A stretch of 64,000 nucleotides of DNA from B25-G16 sp964549945 (lineage in GTDB: Bacteria > Desulfobacterota > DSM-4660 > Desulfatiglandales > B25-G16). This document shows positions 50,141-59,652 of this stretch, piece after piece. Every line of letters begins with the position of its first letter. Positions within the stretch are counted from its first letter, which is position 1. The stretch is from positions 1 to 64,000 of the forward strand of contig CAZJXD010000008.1 in assembly GCA_964549945.1 (NCBI GenBank), written 5' to 3'. Made by a program: the position numbers and the translations under genes. The notes under the pieces are model-generated. The model saw only the letters and a program-made list of their open reading frames with translations, searched no databases and was not told the DNA's origin.

Positions 50141-50620
50141 GTGCGAATCGAGTATCTTGGCGACAATGCAGCGCTTATCACCACGCTCGCACAATGGCAT
50201 TACGAGGAGTGGCGATACCTCAACCCAAATACCCCTATTGAACGCTACATCGCACGGCTGCAATCTCACCTGGGCAGGAAGCGGATCCCCACCACCTTCG
50301 TGGCCTTATCCGGGGGAATCCTCATGGGCAGTTCGAGTCTCGTTGCCTACGACATGGATATCCGTATGGACCTCTCCCCCTGGCTCGCGAGCCTGTATGT
50401 GACCCCACTGTACCGACGCCGGGGCGTGGGGAGCGCCCTCGTCCATCGCGTGATCAAGGAGGCCGACGCCCTTGGGGTGGAGACGCTGTACCTGTTTACC
50501 CCCGATAGGGAAGGATTCTATATACGTCTTGGATGGTCCACCGTGGAGCGAGTGGAATATCGGGGATATGAGGTGGTGATCATGGCCCTGGAGATCACCC
50601 CTCCTCACCTCGCTGCATAA
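50141..50620 (+). CDS. GNAT family N-acetyltransferase
   Basis: 159 residues from GTG 50141. The acetyl-CoA loop is PLYRRRGVGSALVHRVIKEA around residues 89-108, preceded by the strand LASLYVTP. C-terminal GFYIRLGWSTVERV is the typical donor-side end. AGGGGGT before the GTG supports the start. Substrate unknown. Followed by the aminotransferase gene after 116 bases that hold a separate promoter. Confidence 0.82.
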   Translation: MRIEYLGDNAALITTLAQWHYEEWRYLNPNTPIERYIARLQSHLGRKRIPTTFVALSGGILMGSSSLVAYDMDIRMDLSPWLASLYVTPLYRRRGVGSALVHRVIKEADALGVETLYLFTPDREGFYIRLGWSTVERVEYRGYEVVIMALEITPPHLAA

Positions 50621-50646
50621 GTTCACACAGGGCTCTCTTGGCGTAC

Positions 50647-50675
50647 TTGACATGCTTTCTATTGTTATATATATA
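50647..50675 (+). promoter_or_regulatory. Sigma-70-type promoter for the aminotransferase
   Basis: TTGACA at 50647-50652 and TATATA at 50670-50675, 17-base spacer. Predicted start near 50682, 55 bases before the ATG. Confidence 0.55.
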
Positions 50676-50736
50676 CATGCAGGCCCCTTAAACTGCTGCG
50701 TGTTCTTCTTGAGAACTCTAGTACGAGGAGATTACA

Positions 50737-51924
50737 ATGGCTATTGACATCAACGAGTTCAGAGACCTTGATCCTGGGGAACGTCTGCTCATGGGCCCCG
50801 GGCCGAGCAATGTGCCCCCCCGTGTGTTGCAGGCCATGTCTGCCCCGTGCATCGGCCACCTTGACCCCTACTTCCTATCCGTCATGGATGAAACCCAGCA
50901 TCTGCTCAGGTTTCTCCTTCAAACGGAAAATCCCTTCACCATACCCGTTTCGGGCACAGGCAGCGCTGGAATGGAAACCTGTTTCGTCAACCTCGTGGAG
51001 CCCGGGGATGAGGTAGTGGTGTGTATCCATGGCGTCTTCGGAACACGAATGGCGGACATCGTCCAACGCATCGGAGGGGTGCTTATTACGGTGGAGGGAG
51101 AATGGGGCAGGGCAATCGATCCCGAGGCCGTCAGAAAGGCCATGAGCGGCAGAAGTCCAAAACTGCTTGCCATTGTCCACGCGGAGACCTCAACGGGCGT
51201 ATGCCAAGGCCTTGAGGACATCGCCGGCATCGCACGAGAGGCAGGCGCACTGTTTCTCGTGGATATGGTCACTTCTCTCGGCGGGATGGAGGTAGCAGTT
51301 GACAGAATTGGCATAGACGCCGTTTACAGCGGTACGCAAAAATGCATATCATGCCCCCCCGGCCTTGCTCCTATCTCGTTCAGCGCCGCTGCTATGGATG
51401 TCCTTGAAAGCCGCAAGAGCCCGGTGAAGAGCTGGTATCTTGATATGAGCATGGTGAAGAGCTACTGGGGCAAGGAGAGGAAGTACCATCATACCGCGCC
51501 CGTTAATATGATCTATGCACTTCGTGAAGCCCTGCGCATCATTGCAGAGGAAGGCCTTGAGGCGCGTTTTGCGAGACACAAGCTGAATCACCGTGCCCTT
51601 GTCGCCGGCATAGAGGCAATGGGCCTTACGATGCTCGTTCCCGAATCAGAGCGCCTCCCCATGCTAAATGCCATCCGCATCCCTGAGGGGGCAGACGACC
51701 TAAAGGTGAGAAGGGCGCTCCTCAATGAGTTCGGGATTGAGATCGGCGGTGGTTTAGGCGCCCTTCAGGGCAAGATCTGGCGCGTAGGCCTCATGGGACA
51801 CTCCTCCGCCAGAAAACATGTCCTGTTATTTCTCGCAGCCCTGGAAACGATACTGAAGGCCATGGGCACTCCGATAAGGGAAGGGGCCATCGAGGCGGCC
51901 TCTGAAGTGTATGGGGCATCCTAA
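50737..51924 (+). CDS. Class V aminotransferase (alanine-glyoxylate/serine-glyoxylate type)
   Basis: 395 residues. N-terminal GPGPSNVPPRVLQAM is the hallmark of the PucG/AGXT class. PLP elements: SGTGSAGMETCF, the aspartate in FLVDMVTSLGGM and the Schiff-base lysine in SGTQKCISCPPGLAP. C-terminal IEIGGGLGALQGKIWRVGLMG is typical. It transfers amino groups from alanine or serine to glyoxylate. Followed by the trans-sulfuration enzyme 72 bases later. Confidence 0.88.
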   Translation: MAIDINEFRDLDPGERLLMGPGPSNVPPRVLQAMSAPCIGHLDPYFLSVMDETQHLLRFLLQTENPFTIPVSGTGSAGMETCFVNLVEPGDEVVVCIHGVFGTRMADIVQRIGGVLITVEGEWGRAIDPEAVRKAMSGRSPKLLAIVHAETSTGVCQGLEDIAGIAREAGALFLVDMVTSLGGMEVAVDRIGIDAVYSGTQKCISCPPGLAPISFSAAAMDVLESRKSPVKSWYLDMSMVKSYWGKERKYHHTAPVNMIYALREALRIIAEEGLEARFARHKLNHRALVAGIEAMGLTMLVPESERLPMLNAIRIPEGADDLKVRRALLNEFGIEIGGGLGALQGKIWRVGLMGHSSARKHVLLFLAALETILKAMGTPIREGAIEAASEVYGAS

Positions 51925-51996
51925 TTCCAACCGCGTCCACTTCCACCCATTACCCGGCGAAGCTTCGCCTTGCAATAAATCTCAGGAGGTCAGGTT

Positions 51997-53157
51997 ATGT
52001 CCAAGAAATATAGGTGCCTTGATACCAAACTCATCCACGCTGGCGAACCCGATCCGCTCATAGGCGGGGCAGTGAGCCTGCCGATATTTCAGTCCTCCAC
52101 CTATGAGTATGCAGGTCAAACGAGCTACCACGATCTGAGATACATCCGCCTGAACAACACGCCCAACCATGTGGCCCTCCATGAGAAGCTCGCGGCCTTG
52201 GAAGGCACTGAAGACGCGCTGGTGGCCGGAAGCGGCATGGCGGCTATTTCCGCAACCCTCTTGACCATTCTCTCCTCCGGCGGTCACTTCCTCGCACAGG
52301 AGTGTCTGTATGGCGGAACCCACGACTTTATCACCAAAGACCTCGTCAATTTCGGTATCTCCTTCGACTTCATCGACGGCGACGCCCCGGAATCATGGAA
52401 CGGGAAACTGCGCCCCAACACCAAGGCCATCTATGTGGAAACGATGACCAATCCGCTGCTGCAGGTCGCCGATCTAAAGGCAGTTGTTGAATTCGCCAAG
52501 GCCCACAAGCTGGTTTCGGTGATCGATAACACCTTCGCGAGCCCCATAAATTTCAGGCCGGCTGAATGGGGCTTCGACCTTTCGCTCCATAGCTGCACCA
52601 AATACCTAAACGGTCATTCCGATATCGTGGCAGGTGCCGTCATCGGCCGTGCCCCGCTCATTGATGAGATCACGCACACGCTCAACCACCTCGGCGGCTC
52701 CCTCGATCCACACGCCTGCTTTCTGCTTCACCGGGGCCTGAAGACGCTGGCCGTAAGGATGCGATATCAAAACGAGAGCGCCCTGGAGATTGCCCGGTTT
52801 CTGGAAGGACATCCAGAGGTCGAGAAAGTGAACTATCCAGGCCTTGAAAGCCACCCTCGACACCAGCGTGCTCGCGAGCTCCTCGATGGCTTCAGCGGTA
52901 TGTTGAGCTTTGAGCTGAGGGGAGGCATCGAGGCGGCGGAGCGATTCTTAGGACACATCACCATACCGATCGTTGCCCCAAGCCTGGGAGGCGTTGAGAC
53001 GCTCATCACCAGACCTGCTACCACCTCTCACTCGGGCATGTCAAGGGAAGAGAGGCTCTCGCTCGGCATCTCCGACGGCCTGATCCGGCTCTCAGTGGGC
53101 ATTGAGGGAACCGAGGATCTCATCGAGGATTTCGACCAGGCCCTCCAGGCCTTGTGA
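51997..53157 (+). CDS. Cystathionine gamma-synthase/lyase family enzyme
   Basis: 386 residues of the Cys/Met metabolism PLP family. LIHAGEPDP at the N-terminus, YRSNNPT-like region (YIRLNNTPNHVALHEKLAALE), AGSGMAAISATLL, the aspartate in SVIDNTFASP and the Schiff-base lysine in SLHSCTKYLNGHSD. C-terminal LGGVETLITRPATTSH, with LSVGIEGTEDLIEDF at the end. Precise reaction (synthase, lyase or other gamma/beta elimination) is not readable. Ribosome site AGGAGG supports the start. A 14-base palindrome GGCGAAGCTTCGCC lies at 51957-51970 just upstream. Confidence 0.88.
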   Translation: MSKKYRCLDTKLIHAGEPDPLIGGAVSLPIFQSSTYEYAGQTSYHDLRYIRLNNTPNHVALHEKLAALEGTEDALVAGSGMAAISATLLTILSSGGHFLAQECLYGGTHDFITKDLVNFGISFDFIDGDAPESWNGKLRPNTKAIYVETMTNPLLQVADLKAVVEFAKAHKLVSVIDNTFASPINFRPAEWGFDLSLHSCTKYLNGHSDIVAGAVIGRAPLIDEITHTLNHLGGSLDPHACFLLHRGLKTLAVRMRYQNESALEIARFLEGHPEVEKVNYPGLESHPRHQRARELLDGFSGMLSFELRGGIEAAERFLGHITIPIVAPSLGGVETLITRPATTSHSGMSREERLSLGISDGLIRLSVGIEGTEDLIEDFDQALQAL

Positions 53158-53277
53158 TTGGATTAGTTGGCCTGCATTCGATTTTTCCCGAAAAGCCATG
53201 GTGTATCCAGGCAATGCGGAATTTATTCATCTTGCCCTCCTTTCAACCATACCTATTTGTCTAAGTGATGAATAATA

Positions 53278-53581
53278 GTAACTACTCAGGTAGATAGGTT
53301 GTCCTTCGACCATGCTCAGGATGGTGAGTCGTTCGACCTTGCTCACGACCATGAGCGTGTCGAATGGCTTGTCGAACCATAGGCTGAAGACTGTTAGGAA
53401 ATAACGGGGATACGGCGTATTTTGAAGACATGTCTGGCACCAAAAGCTAATGTTTCTTCAACAAAGTTCAGCAATAGTACTCCTCTGATCACTTTAAGCC
53501 TTTGGTTCGGCTTCGCTCACCATCCTGAGCAAAGTCGAAGGACAGTCTAAACAGCTTCAGTCTGACTACGTGAGTAGTTAC
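53278..53581 (-). mobile_element. 304-bp MITE, copy 2
   Basis: Same element as 17807-18110 in the opposite orientation, only three substitutions in 304 bases. Perfect 8-base target duplication GAATAATA at 53270-53277 and 53582-53589, different from that of copy 1, showing independent insertion. Both ends here begin GTAACTACTCA. No coding capacity. It separates the trans-sulfuration gene from the promoter of the sensor genes. Confidence 0.93.
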
Positions 53582-53621
53582 GAATAATATATATTTATTG
53601 TAATTCAATTTATAATTTTAA

Positions 53622-53649
53622 TTGACAAATATATTTAACTAGATATAAT
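53622..53649 (+). promoter_or_regulatory. Perfect consensus promoter for the PilZ-like/histidine kinase genes
   Basis: TTGACA at 53622-53627 and TATAAT at 53644-53649 with a 16-base spacer, in an AT-rich block right beside the MITE. Start near 53656, about 80 bases before the first ATG. Expected to be strong and possibly constitutive. Confidence 0.75.
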
Positions 53650-53736
53650 TATGTCTAATTTAACTATATCGGTTGCCATAGAAAAGAACTTTTATCTAAT
53701 TGAGTGCCCATTGATTTAACAAGGGAGAGGGAACCG

Positions 53737-54087
53737 ATGAAAGAGCATGCTGTTGCTTGCGATGTATTAGAGACTGATCCGGCATTAGGAAAAGAGATGA
53801 ATCAATATTATAGCGTGATGTTCTCGTTCCGTGGGGCTGATAACACCTATCGGTCCAGGGTCTGGGATAAGGCTACCAGCTCCATGCACCTTTTAATCGA
53901 AGGCACCTCGGATCTATTGTCTCGATTAAAGGTGGGAGACACCCTGAATATGAGGTACTACTCCACCGATCTACGCAATCCCTCTGAGTATCTCGAGACA
54001 TCAGTTCAACATATCACCAAAAGGGATCAGGGACGTCTAAAAGGTCACTATCTAGTAGGCCTGGATATCGTAAGGAGTAGTCAGTAA
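53737..54087 (+). CDS. PilZ-like small protein
   Basis: 116 residues from ATG 53737 (AGGGAGAGGG upstream). Strands SVMFSFRGADNTYRSRV, LRNPSEYLETSVQHI and GHYLVGLDIV have the outline of a PilZ-like beta barrel, but the usual RxxxR and (D/N)xSxxG motifs are not clear, so c-di-GMP binding is uncertain. It is the first gene after a consensus promoter and is followed 83 bases later by a large hybrid histidine kinase, suggesting a shared signalling role. Confidence 0.55.
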   Translation: MKEHAVACDVLETDPALGKEMNQYYSVMFSFRGADNTYRSRVWDKATSSMHLLIEGTSDLLSRLKVGDTLNMRYYSTDLRNPSEYLETSVQHITKRDQGRLKGHYLVGLDIVRSSQ

Positions 54088-54170
54088 AAAACCTGGTTTA
54101 CTATTCATCCTGCCTGTCTTATAATCCTCTTCGGTTCTCATACATATAATACTGAAAAACCCCTTGAGAA

Positions 54171-56972
54171 ATGAAGGCTAAATCTCCTCTCTACAACAGC
54201 CGAAATATAAAAAACTATCTGGAGTTCATCGAGACAAACTATCCCGATGTCGATGTGAATGCCCTTCTCAAGCATGGTGAAATGACCCAATACGAGGTAG
54301 ACGACCCTGCTCACTGGTTCACCCAGCAACAGGTGGACCGCTTTCATCATATAGTGGTGGCGCAGACCGGCAACGAAAATATCTCTCGAGAGGTAGGCCG
54401 TTATGCAGCATCATCGAAGGCCTCGGAGATCTTGAAGAAGTACACAATGGGGTTTGTGACACCGGCATCTGCGTACTGGATGTTTGAAAAGATCTCCCCT
54501 CACCTCACTCGAGGCCATACCTTCACGACCAAGAGACTGGGGCCCGATAAGGTAGAGGTCTCAGCGACCCCACATCAAGGTGTAGAAGACAAGCCCTATC
54601 AGTGCGAGGTCCGAATCGGGCTCCTGGAGGCCATTGCCAAGGTGTTTACCAATAAGCTTGCGAAGATCGAGCATCCCACCTGCATTCATAGGGGCGGAGA
54701 TATCTGCCGCTACCTCATTACATGGGAAAGGACGCCCTCTTTCATCTGGAAGAGGATTCGCAACTACAGCATCATACTCGGCCTCGTAGCCTCTGGGGCG
54801 CTTTACCCTGTCCTGCCGACCGCGGCCTGGATTACGCTCGTGCTCCTATGTGCTTTCATTGCTCTCGCGCTTACGCTCCATTCCGAACGCCTCGAGAAAA
54901 AGGAACTCTCCAAGACCATCGAGATTCAGGGCGACATCGCCAAGGACCAGCTCGATGAGATCAATATACGTTACAACAATGCGCTGCTCATTCGGGAGAT
55001 CGGGCAGGCTGCCTCTACCGTTCTGGATATCCGAAAATTGCTCATGGCCGTCATCGAGGCCATGGAGAAGAGATTGGATTTTGACAGAGGCGGAATCTGG
55101 CTTCCCAACGCCGACAAGACTCGCCTCATCTATCACGTGGGGTATGGGTATGACTCTGAAATCGAGGATATCTTACGAAAAACCGATTTCCATCTTGACC
55201 GCCCCCGATCCAGGGGGCCAGCGGTCAAGGCATTTAAACGTCAAAGGTCCTACATGGTGAATGACATTAACGAGATAACAAAGGACCTCTCCAAGAAGAC
55301 AATGGAGTTCGTCAAAGAGATTGGCACTCAATCCTTTATCTGCGTGCCCATTATCTACGAGAGGGAATCCCTGGGATTGCTGATGGTGGACAACCTGAGG
55401 TCAAAGCGGCTCTTCACTCAAAGCGACATGAGCCTTTTGATGGGCATAGCCTCCCAGATCGCGGTGAGCATCACCAATGCAAGCTCCTTTCAGAAGCTCC
55501 GGGAAAGCGAGGAGAGGTACCGCACCCTTTTCGAGGACTCGAGAGATCCGATCTTTATTGCCACCGAAGAAGGGGAGTTCGTTGAGGCGAATCAATCCAT
55601 GCTCGATCTGTTCGGCTACACAAGGGATGAGATGATCGGGATCAACATAAGGGAAATTCACCCCCACTATGCTGATCGGGCCAGGGTCCTTGTGGAACTC
55701 GATAAGGGATCGGTGAGGGACTTTGAAACGAGGTTTAAAAGAAAGGACGGCACTGAGATGGAATGCTTGCTCACCGCCACCGTGCGGAGGGCGGATGACG
55801 GAGGCATCGTTGGATATCAGGGTATCATACGGGATATCACCGAGCACAAGAGGGCCGAGGAAGAGAGGAAGAAGCTCGAGGCCCAACTCATGCAAGCCCA
55901 GAAGATGGAAGCCATTGGCACCATCGCAGGGGGAGTTGCCCATAATTTCAGAAATATCCTCACCGTGATTTCGATGAATAGCCAGATTTTGCAGCTGAAG
56001 TATAGCGGGGACTCCACCCTTCAAAAAATCGCCGAGGTACTCAGCAGCTACGTCGATCGAGGCGCGAAACTGGTGAGCGGGCTGATGCAGTTCGCCCGTA
56101 AACAGGATAAAAAGGAGTTTCAACCCCTCGATCTCGCCAGTGTGGTTCAGGAGACCTATGAGCTGATAAGTAAATCCTTTGACAAGATGATCGACATCCG
56201 GATATCAGTCCCGGAATTGCTTCCCATCATGGGGGATCATTCCGGACTCAGTCAGGTATTGATGAACCTCTGCACCAACGCGAGCGATGCCATGCCTGGA
56301 GGAGGGTCATTGCACATTGAGGCCCGTAGAGATGGAAACAAGGCAGTGGTGATGGTTTCCGATACCGGATGCGGCATGGATAAGGAGACCCGGGAGAAGT
56401 GCCTTGACCCATTTTTTACCACAAAAGAGGTGAACAGGGGAACCGGATTAGGGCTCTCCACCACCTATGGAATCGTTAAAGAACACGGTGGTGAAATCCA
56501 CGTGTATTCAGAGGTCGACCGGGGCACGGCCTTCACGCTCTCCTTTCCCATTGATCGTTTGGGTGAGCGGGGTACCCAGGAGCAGGTGCCAGAAATATCA
56601 CGCGGCGAGGGTCAGAAGATCCTGATCGTGGATGACGAGAGCGAGATGTGCAAATCCATGGCCGAGCTCCTTACAGGAATCGGTTACCGCGCCGACTCCG
56701 TGAATTCCGGCAGGGCTGCCATTACGAAATACCAATCCTGGCACCCCGACGCCGTGCTACTGGATAGAAATATGCCCGAAATGGACGGCATTTCATGTGG
56801 CGAGAAGATCATGGAGTTCGATCCCAACGCGAAGATCGTGATTATATCGGGCTATGACGAACATGGGCCAATAGCCCTCGATGATGAGAGGAAGAAATTC
56901 ATCAGGGGGTATCTCACCAAGCCCATCGATATGAACGAGCTAAGCTCTATGTTGGCCCAGCTTTTGAAGTGA
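54171..56972 (+). CDS. Hybrid sensor histidine kinase (sensor-TM-GAF-PAS-HisKA-HATPase-REC)
   Basis: 933 residues. N-terminal cytosolic sensor (about 1-185, V4R-like with GGDICRYLITWE); one or two transmembrane segments at about 200-238 (IILGLVASGALYPVL, TLVLLCAFIALALTLH); GAF at about 273-440; PAS from 447; phosphoacceptor H591 in GGVAHNFRNIL; HATPase boxes VLMNLCTNASDAM, VSDTGCGM and GTGLGLSTTYGIVKEHGG; receiver with phosphorylatable D865 in AVLLDRNMPEMDG. Autophosphorylation and phosphotransfer to its own receiver are expected. Its GAF and PAS resemble those of the FHA protein at 12065-13465. Confidence 0.92.
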   Translation: MKAKSPLYNSRNIKNYLEFIETNYPDVDVNALLKHGEMTQYEVDDPAHWFTQQQVDRFHHIVVAQTGNENISREVGRYAASSKASEILKKYTMGFVTPASAYWMFEKISPHLTRGHTFTTKRLGPDKVEVSATPHQGVEDKPYQCEVRIGLLEAIAKVFTNKLAKIEHPTCIHRGGDICRYLITWERTPSFIWKRIRNYSIILGLVASGALYPVLPTAAWITLVLLCAFIALALTLHSERLEKKELSKTIEIQGDIAKDQLDEINIRYNNALLIREIGQAASTVLDIRKLLMAVIEAMEKRLDFDRGGIWLPNADKTRLIYHVGYGYDSEIEDILRKTDFHLDRPRSRGPAVKAFKRQRSYMVNDINEITKDLSKKTMEFVKEIGTQSFICVPIIYERESLGLLMVDNLRSKRLFTQSDMSLLMGIASQIAVSITNASSFQKLRESEERYRTLFEDSRDPIFIATEEGEFVEANQSMLDLFGYTRDEMIGINIREIHPHYADRARVLVELDKGSVRDFETRFKRKDGTEMECLLTATVRRADDGGIVGYQGIIRDITEHKRAEEERKKLEAQLMQAQKMEAIGTIAGGVAHNFRNILTVISMNSQILQLKYSGDSTLQKIAEVLSSYVDRGAKLVSGLMQFARKQDKKEFQPLDLASVVQETYELISKSFDKMIDIRISVPELLPIMGDHSGLSQVLMNLCTNASDAMPGGGSLHIEARRDGNKAVVMVSDTGCGMDKETREKCLDPFFTTKEVNRGTGLGLSTTYGIVKEHGGEIHVYSEVDRGTAFTLSFPIDRLGERGTQEQVPEISRGEGQKILIVDDESEMCKSMAELLTGIGYRADSVNSGRAAITKYQSWHPDAVLLDRNMPEMDGISCGEKIMEFDPNAKIVIISGYDEHGPIALDDERKKFIRGYLTKPIDMNELSSMLAQLLK

Positions 56973-57065
56973 TTGCTCGCCCGGCCCGGGCAGCACGGAA
57001 TCACCAGGGCTTCGACTGAGACGTGGCAACGAGACTTTCGGCGAGCTCAAGTCGAGGCACTCAGC

Positions 57066-57443
57066 CTAAGTCTGATAAGGCGTTCGCCCCTCGCTGCCCA
57101 ACCACACGAGGACGAGTTTTTGAAGGTAATCCTGATCAAAGCCTTGGAATGATCGAAGGAGCCTGTGCGCCTCGTAGTCCCTTTTCATCCTCATAATATT
57201 CTCTAAGTCTTCGTAGACCACCGCCTGACATAAGACATTATCTCCTGACGCGCCCTTCAGGTTGCCCTCATCATTTAGAAAGGAGGCCGCCAACTGGTTC
57301 ACCGCGTCCTCCATATCGGAGCGCCAGGCAATCTTAAACAAAGCCCCGCACCGACACCGATAAACCTCCTCAATATTTTCTGGGAAGGGATAGAAATCCT
57401 CACAGAAGGGGCAAACGAGCGTAAATGATCTCAACAAGGCCAA
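57066..57443 (-). CDS. Zinc-ribbon hypothetical protein, 125 aa
   Basis: Starts MALLRSFTLVCPFCEDFYPFP: CPFC at residues 11-14 and CRC in VYRCRCGAL form a zinc ribbon. The rest is helical (MEDAVNQLAASFLN, LENIMRMKRDYEAHRLLRSF). No named family. It is convergent with the hybrid kinase and divergent from prmA. Confidence 0.6.
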   Translation of the reverse strand: MALLRSFTLVCPFCEDFYPFPENIEEVYRCRCGALFKIAWRSDMEDAVNQLAASFLNDEGNLKGASGDNVLCQAVVYEDLENIMRMKRDYEAHRLLRSFQGFDQDYLQKLVLVWLGSEGRTPYQT

Positions 57444-57585
57444 CTCCTCCTAAGCTCTCTTATAAACCAAGAACTTAATCTACTAGGAAAATTCTACTGC
57501 CCTGTCAATAAAATATCCTTGCAGAGAGGATGAAAAAATGACAACATCCCGTAAAAAAATCCTCCATAACCAATAAAGGCGAGCG

Positions 57586-58440
57586 TTGAACACCTCAATG
57601 GTTACTCCTGAGGGTGGCCGTAACCCTTATGAGAGCCTCTATATCTACTATATCGAAGGCCCCGTAAGTAGGGAAGAAGAGCGCCATTTAGGGCCTGAGT
57701 TCCTTGGCAACTGGGTTGAGGGAGATAGCTCTTTCCTGTTCTTCTCAGGGCCATCCGGGCGACTCGTGCAGATGATCGTTGAGAGGGACAGGCGACTCCG
57801 ATTGATCGATGAATTCCGCTTCACCCATGAGGAGTGGATGGGCGGGGTGATTAAGGCACAGAAGGTATCTCGCTTTTTAATCGTCCCTCCGTGGGAGGAT
57901 CACGGGCAAGGCAACGGAGGACTCAAGATGCTGTTGGATCCCGGCGTGGTGTTCGGCACCTCGCTCCATCCCACCACAAGGCATTGTTTGTTAGCCCTGC
58001 TCGCGATGTCCGAGGGATTGAGTTCCTCATGGGTTCTCGATCTCGGAACGGGTACGGGCATACTCGCCATTGGTGCGGCACTGTTGGGTGCTGAGACCGT
58101 GTTAGCCGTGGATAATAATCCCCTGGCGGTGAGGACTGCTGCTCGCAACGTAACATTGAACGGGCTTGAGCACGCCGTAACGGTGAGGGAGGGCCTTGCA
58201 GAGGATTTCATGGACTCTCCATTCGATCTGCTCATAGCCAATATCCACTTTGAGGTGATCCTTACGCTGGTAAAGAACGCGGGGTTTCTTCAGAAAAGAA
58301 ACTTTATCCTCTCAGGGCTGCTGAGGGGCCAGGCCAGGGATATAAAGATGGAGCTCTCCCGGCTTCCGGTTGAAATCATACAGGAGTGGGACCACGACAC
58401 GATCTGGCACACGATTATGGGGGCGGTTCACCCTGGGTGA
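57586..58440 (+). CDS. prmA: Ribosomal protein L11 methyltransferase-like (PrmA)
   Basis: 284 residues. The start is TTG 57586 with AAAGGCGAG nearby, or ATG 57598. A PrmA-type N-terminus (YIYYIEGPV) precedes the SAM-binding domain: DPGVVFGTSLHPTTRHCL, VLDLGTGTGILAIGAALLGA and LLIANIHFEVI (NxHxxV/I version of motif IV). PrmA trimethylates ribosomal protein L11. Upstream of the hotdog thioesterase gene, co-directional. Confidence 0.85.
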   Translation: MNTSMVTPEGGRNPYESLYIYYIEGPVSREEERHLGPEFLGNWVEGDSSFLFFSGPSGRLVQMIVERDRRLRLIDEFRFTHEEWMGGVIKAQKVSRFLIVPPWEDHGQGNGGLKMLLDPGVVFGTSLHPTTRHCLLALLAMSEGLSSSWVLDLGTGTGILAIGAALLGAETVLAVDNNPLAVRTAARNVTLNGLEHAVTVREGLAEDFMDSPFDLLIANIHFEVILTLVKNAGFLQKRNFILSGLLRGQARDIKMELSRLPVEIIQEWDHDTIWHTIMGAVHPG

Positions 58441-58476
58441 TGGCCGGCGCAAGGAGGTTTGTATCGAGAATGAAGT

Positions 58477-58971
58477 ATGGTCGAAGAGAGAGTGAGTATT
58501 CCCAAGCTACAGGGTCATGCCTGCTTTGCCTGTGGTACTGCTAATCCGATAGGCCTGAACCTCAGCTTTTACCGACAGGGGAACTACATCTGTTCCGATA
58601 TAACCCTGGGAAAGAATCATGAGGGATGGGAAAACATGGCTCACGGCGGGATCGCGTCAACCCTGCTCGATGAGATTATGTCCTGGGCCATGATCTATTT
58701 TAAGAGGACCTTCTTTGTCACGAGGAGGATGAGCATAAAATACCTCAAGCCCGTTCCCCTGCACACGCCCCTGACCGCCAAGGGCAGGATAGAGGGGGAG
58801 AAAAGGCGCCTGTGTAAGGCCAAGGGATTCATTCAAGACAGGGATCAAAAGCTCCTGGCCAGGGCAGAGGCAACATTTGCGCTGCTTTCCGACGAGGATC
58901 TCCACTTGGTGCCTGACACGCTGAAGGCGGAGATGAACGACCTGTTTGAGCTGTTTAAGGGTATTGATTGA
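58477..58971 (+). CDS. PaaI/hotdog-fold thioesterase
   Basis: 164 residues. CFACGTANPIGLNLSF opens the hotdog fold and HGGIASTLLDEIMSWAM (active-site region, with H and D/E) identifies the thioesterase family of the PaaI/YbgC type. Likely a cytosolic acyl-CoA or phenylacetyl-CoA-type thioesterase; substrate unknown. Between PrmA and the alpha/beta hydrolase, same direction. Confidence 0.85.
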   Translation: MVEERVSIPKLQGHACFACGTANPIGLNLSFYRQGNYICSDITLGKNHEGWENMAHGGIASTLLDEIMSWAMIYFKRTFFVTRRMSIKYLKPVPLHTPLTAKGRIEGEKRRLCKAKGFIQDRDQKLLARAEATFALLSDEDLHLVPDTLKAEMNDLFELFKGID

Positions 58972-59002
58972 CCTTGCGGGAGTCTCACACCGCGAATTTC
59001 AT

Positions 59003-59611
59003 ATGGCAGAGGAAAAGATCAAATTCCAATCCGATACGATCCAGATAGAGGGATTGCTTTGCGTGCAAGAGGGCGAAAGGGGCGTAGTAGTCACCCACCC
59101 GCACCCGCTTTACGGTGGCTCTATGTATAACCAGGTAGTGGAGGTCCTGACCACCGTCTATCAGGATAAGGGATTCTCCACCCTGAGGTTCAACTTCAGG
59201 GGTGTTGGATCCAGCGAGGGGAATTATGATCAAGGAGAAGGGGAAAAGGAGGATGTGAGATCAGCCCTGCGTTACCTGCATGAAAGGGGGAAGAGCGATT
59301 TCGATCTCGCCGGGTATTCATTCGGGGCATGGGTAAATGTCAAGATCATGGACTCCGAGCCTTTGATCAGCAGGATTATCATGGTATCCCCACCGGTTGC
59401 CTTCCTGGATTTTTCCTCTTTACTCCAAAGCCCAAAGATAAAGGTAGTGGTGGCCGGGGATAGGGATGAGATCGCGCCTGCCGATCGCATAAGGGATCTG
59501 ATCGCTATCTGGAATCCCGCGGCACACTTCGAGGTCGTTGAAGGTGCGGATCACTTCTATCTCGGCAGGATCGATACGCTACACTCCGTGCTAGCACGTG
59601 CAATAAGCTGA
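59003..59611 (+). CDS. Alpha/beta hydrolase
   Basis: 203 residues from ATG 59003, after the thioesterase stop. HPHPLYGGSMYNQVVE gives the oxyanion region, nucleophile serine in AGYSFGAWVN (G-Y-S-F-G), the acid D in AGDRDEIAP and the histidine in GADHFYLGR. This matches the dienelactone hydrolase/KTxAx-type small hydrolases. Substrate not readable. The upstream initiation at 58946 would overlap the previous gene. Confidence 0.82.
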   Translation: MAEEKIKFQSDTIQIEGLLCVQEGERGVVVTHPHPLYGGSMYNQVVEVLTTVYQDKGFSTLRFNFRGVGSSEGNYDQGEGEKEDVRSALRYLHERGKSDFDLAGYSFGAWVNVKIMDSEPLISRIIMVSPPVAFLDFSSLLQSPKIKVVVAGDRDEIAPADRIRDLIAIWNPAAHFEVVEGADHFYLGRIDTLHSVLARAIS

Positions 59612-59652
59612 GCAAATAGGCATGACATTATATTGCAGGTAGATAGGCAGCG

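Noticed and set aside
51957..51970. Terminator after the aminotransferase gene (GGCGAAGCTTCGCC)
   Set aside because: Perfect palindrome, but there is no T run and little loop, so its role is unclear; mentioned under the neighbouring gene only.
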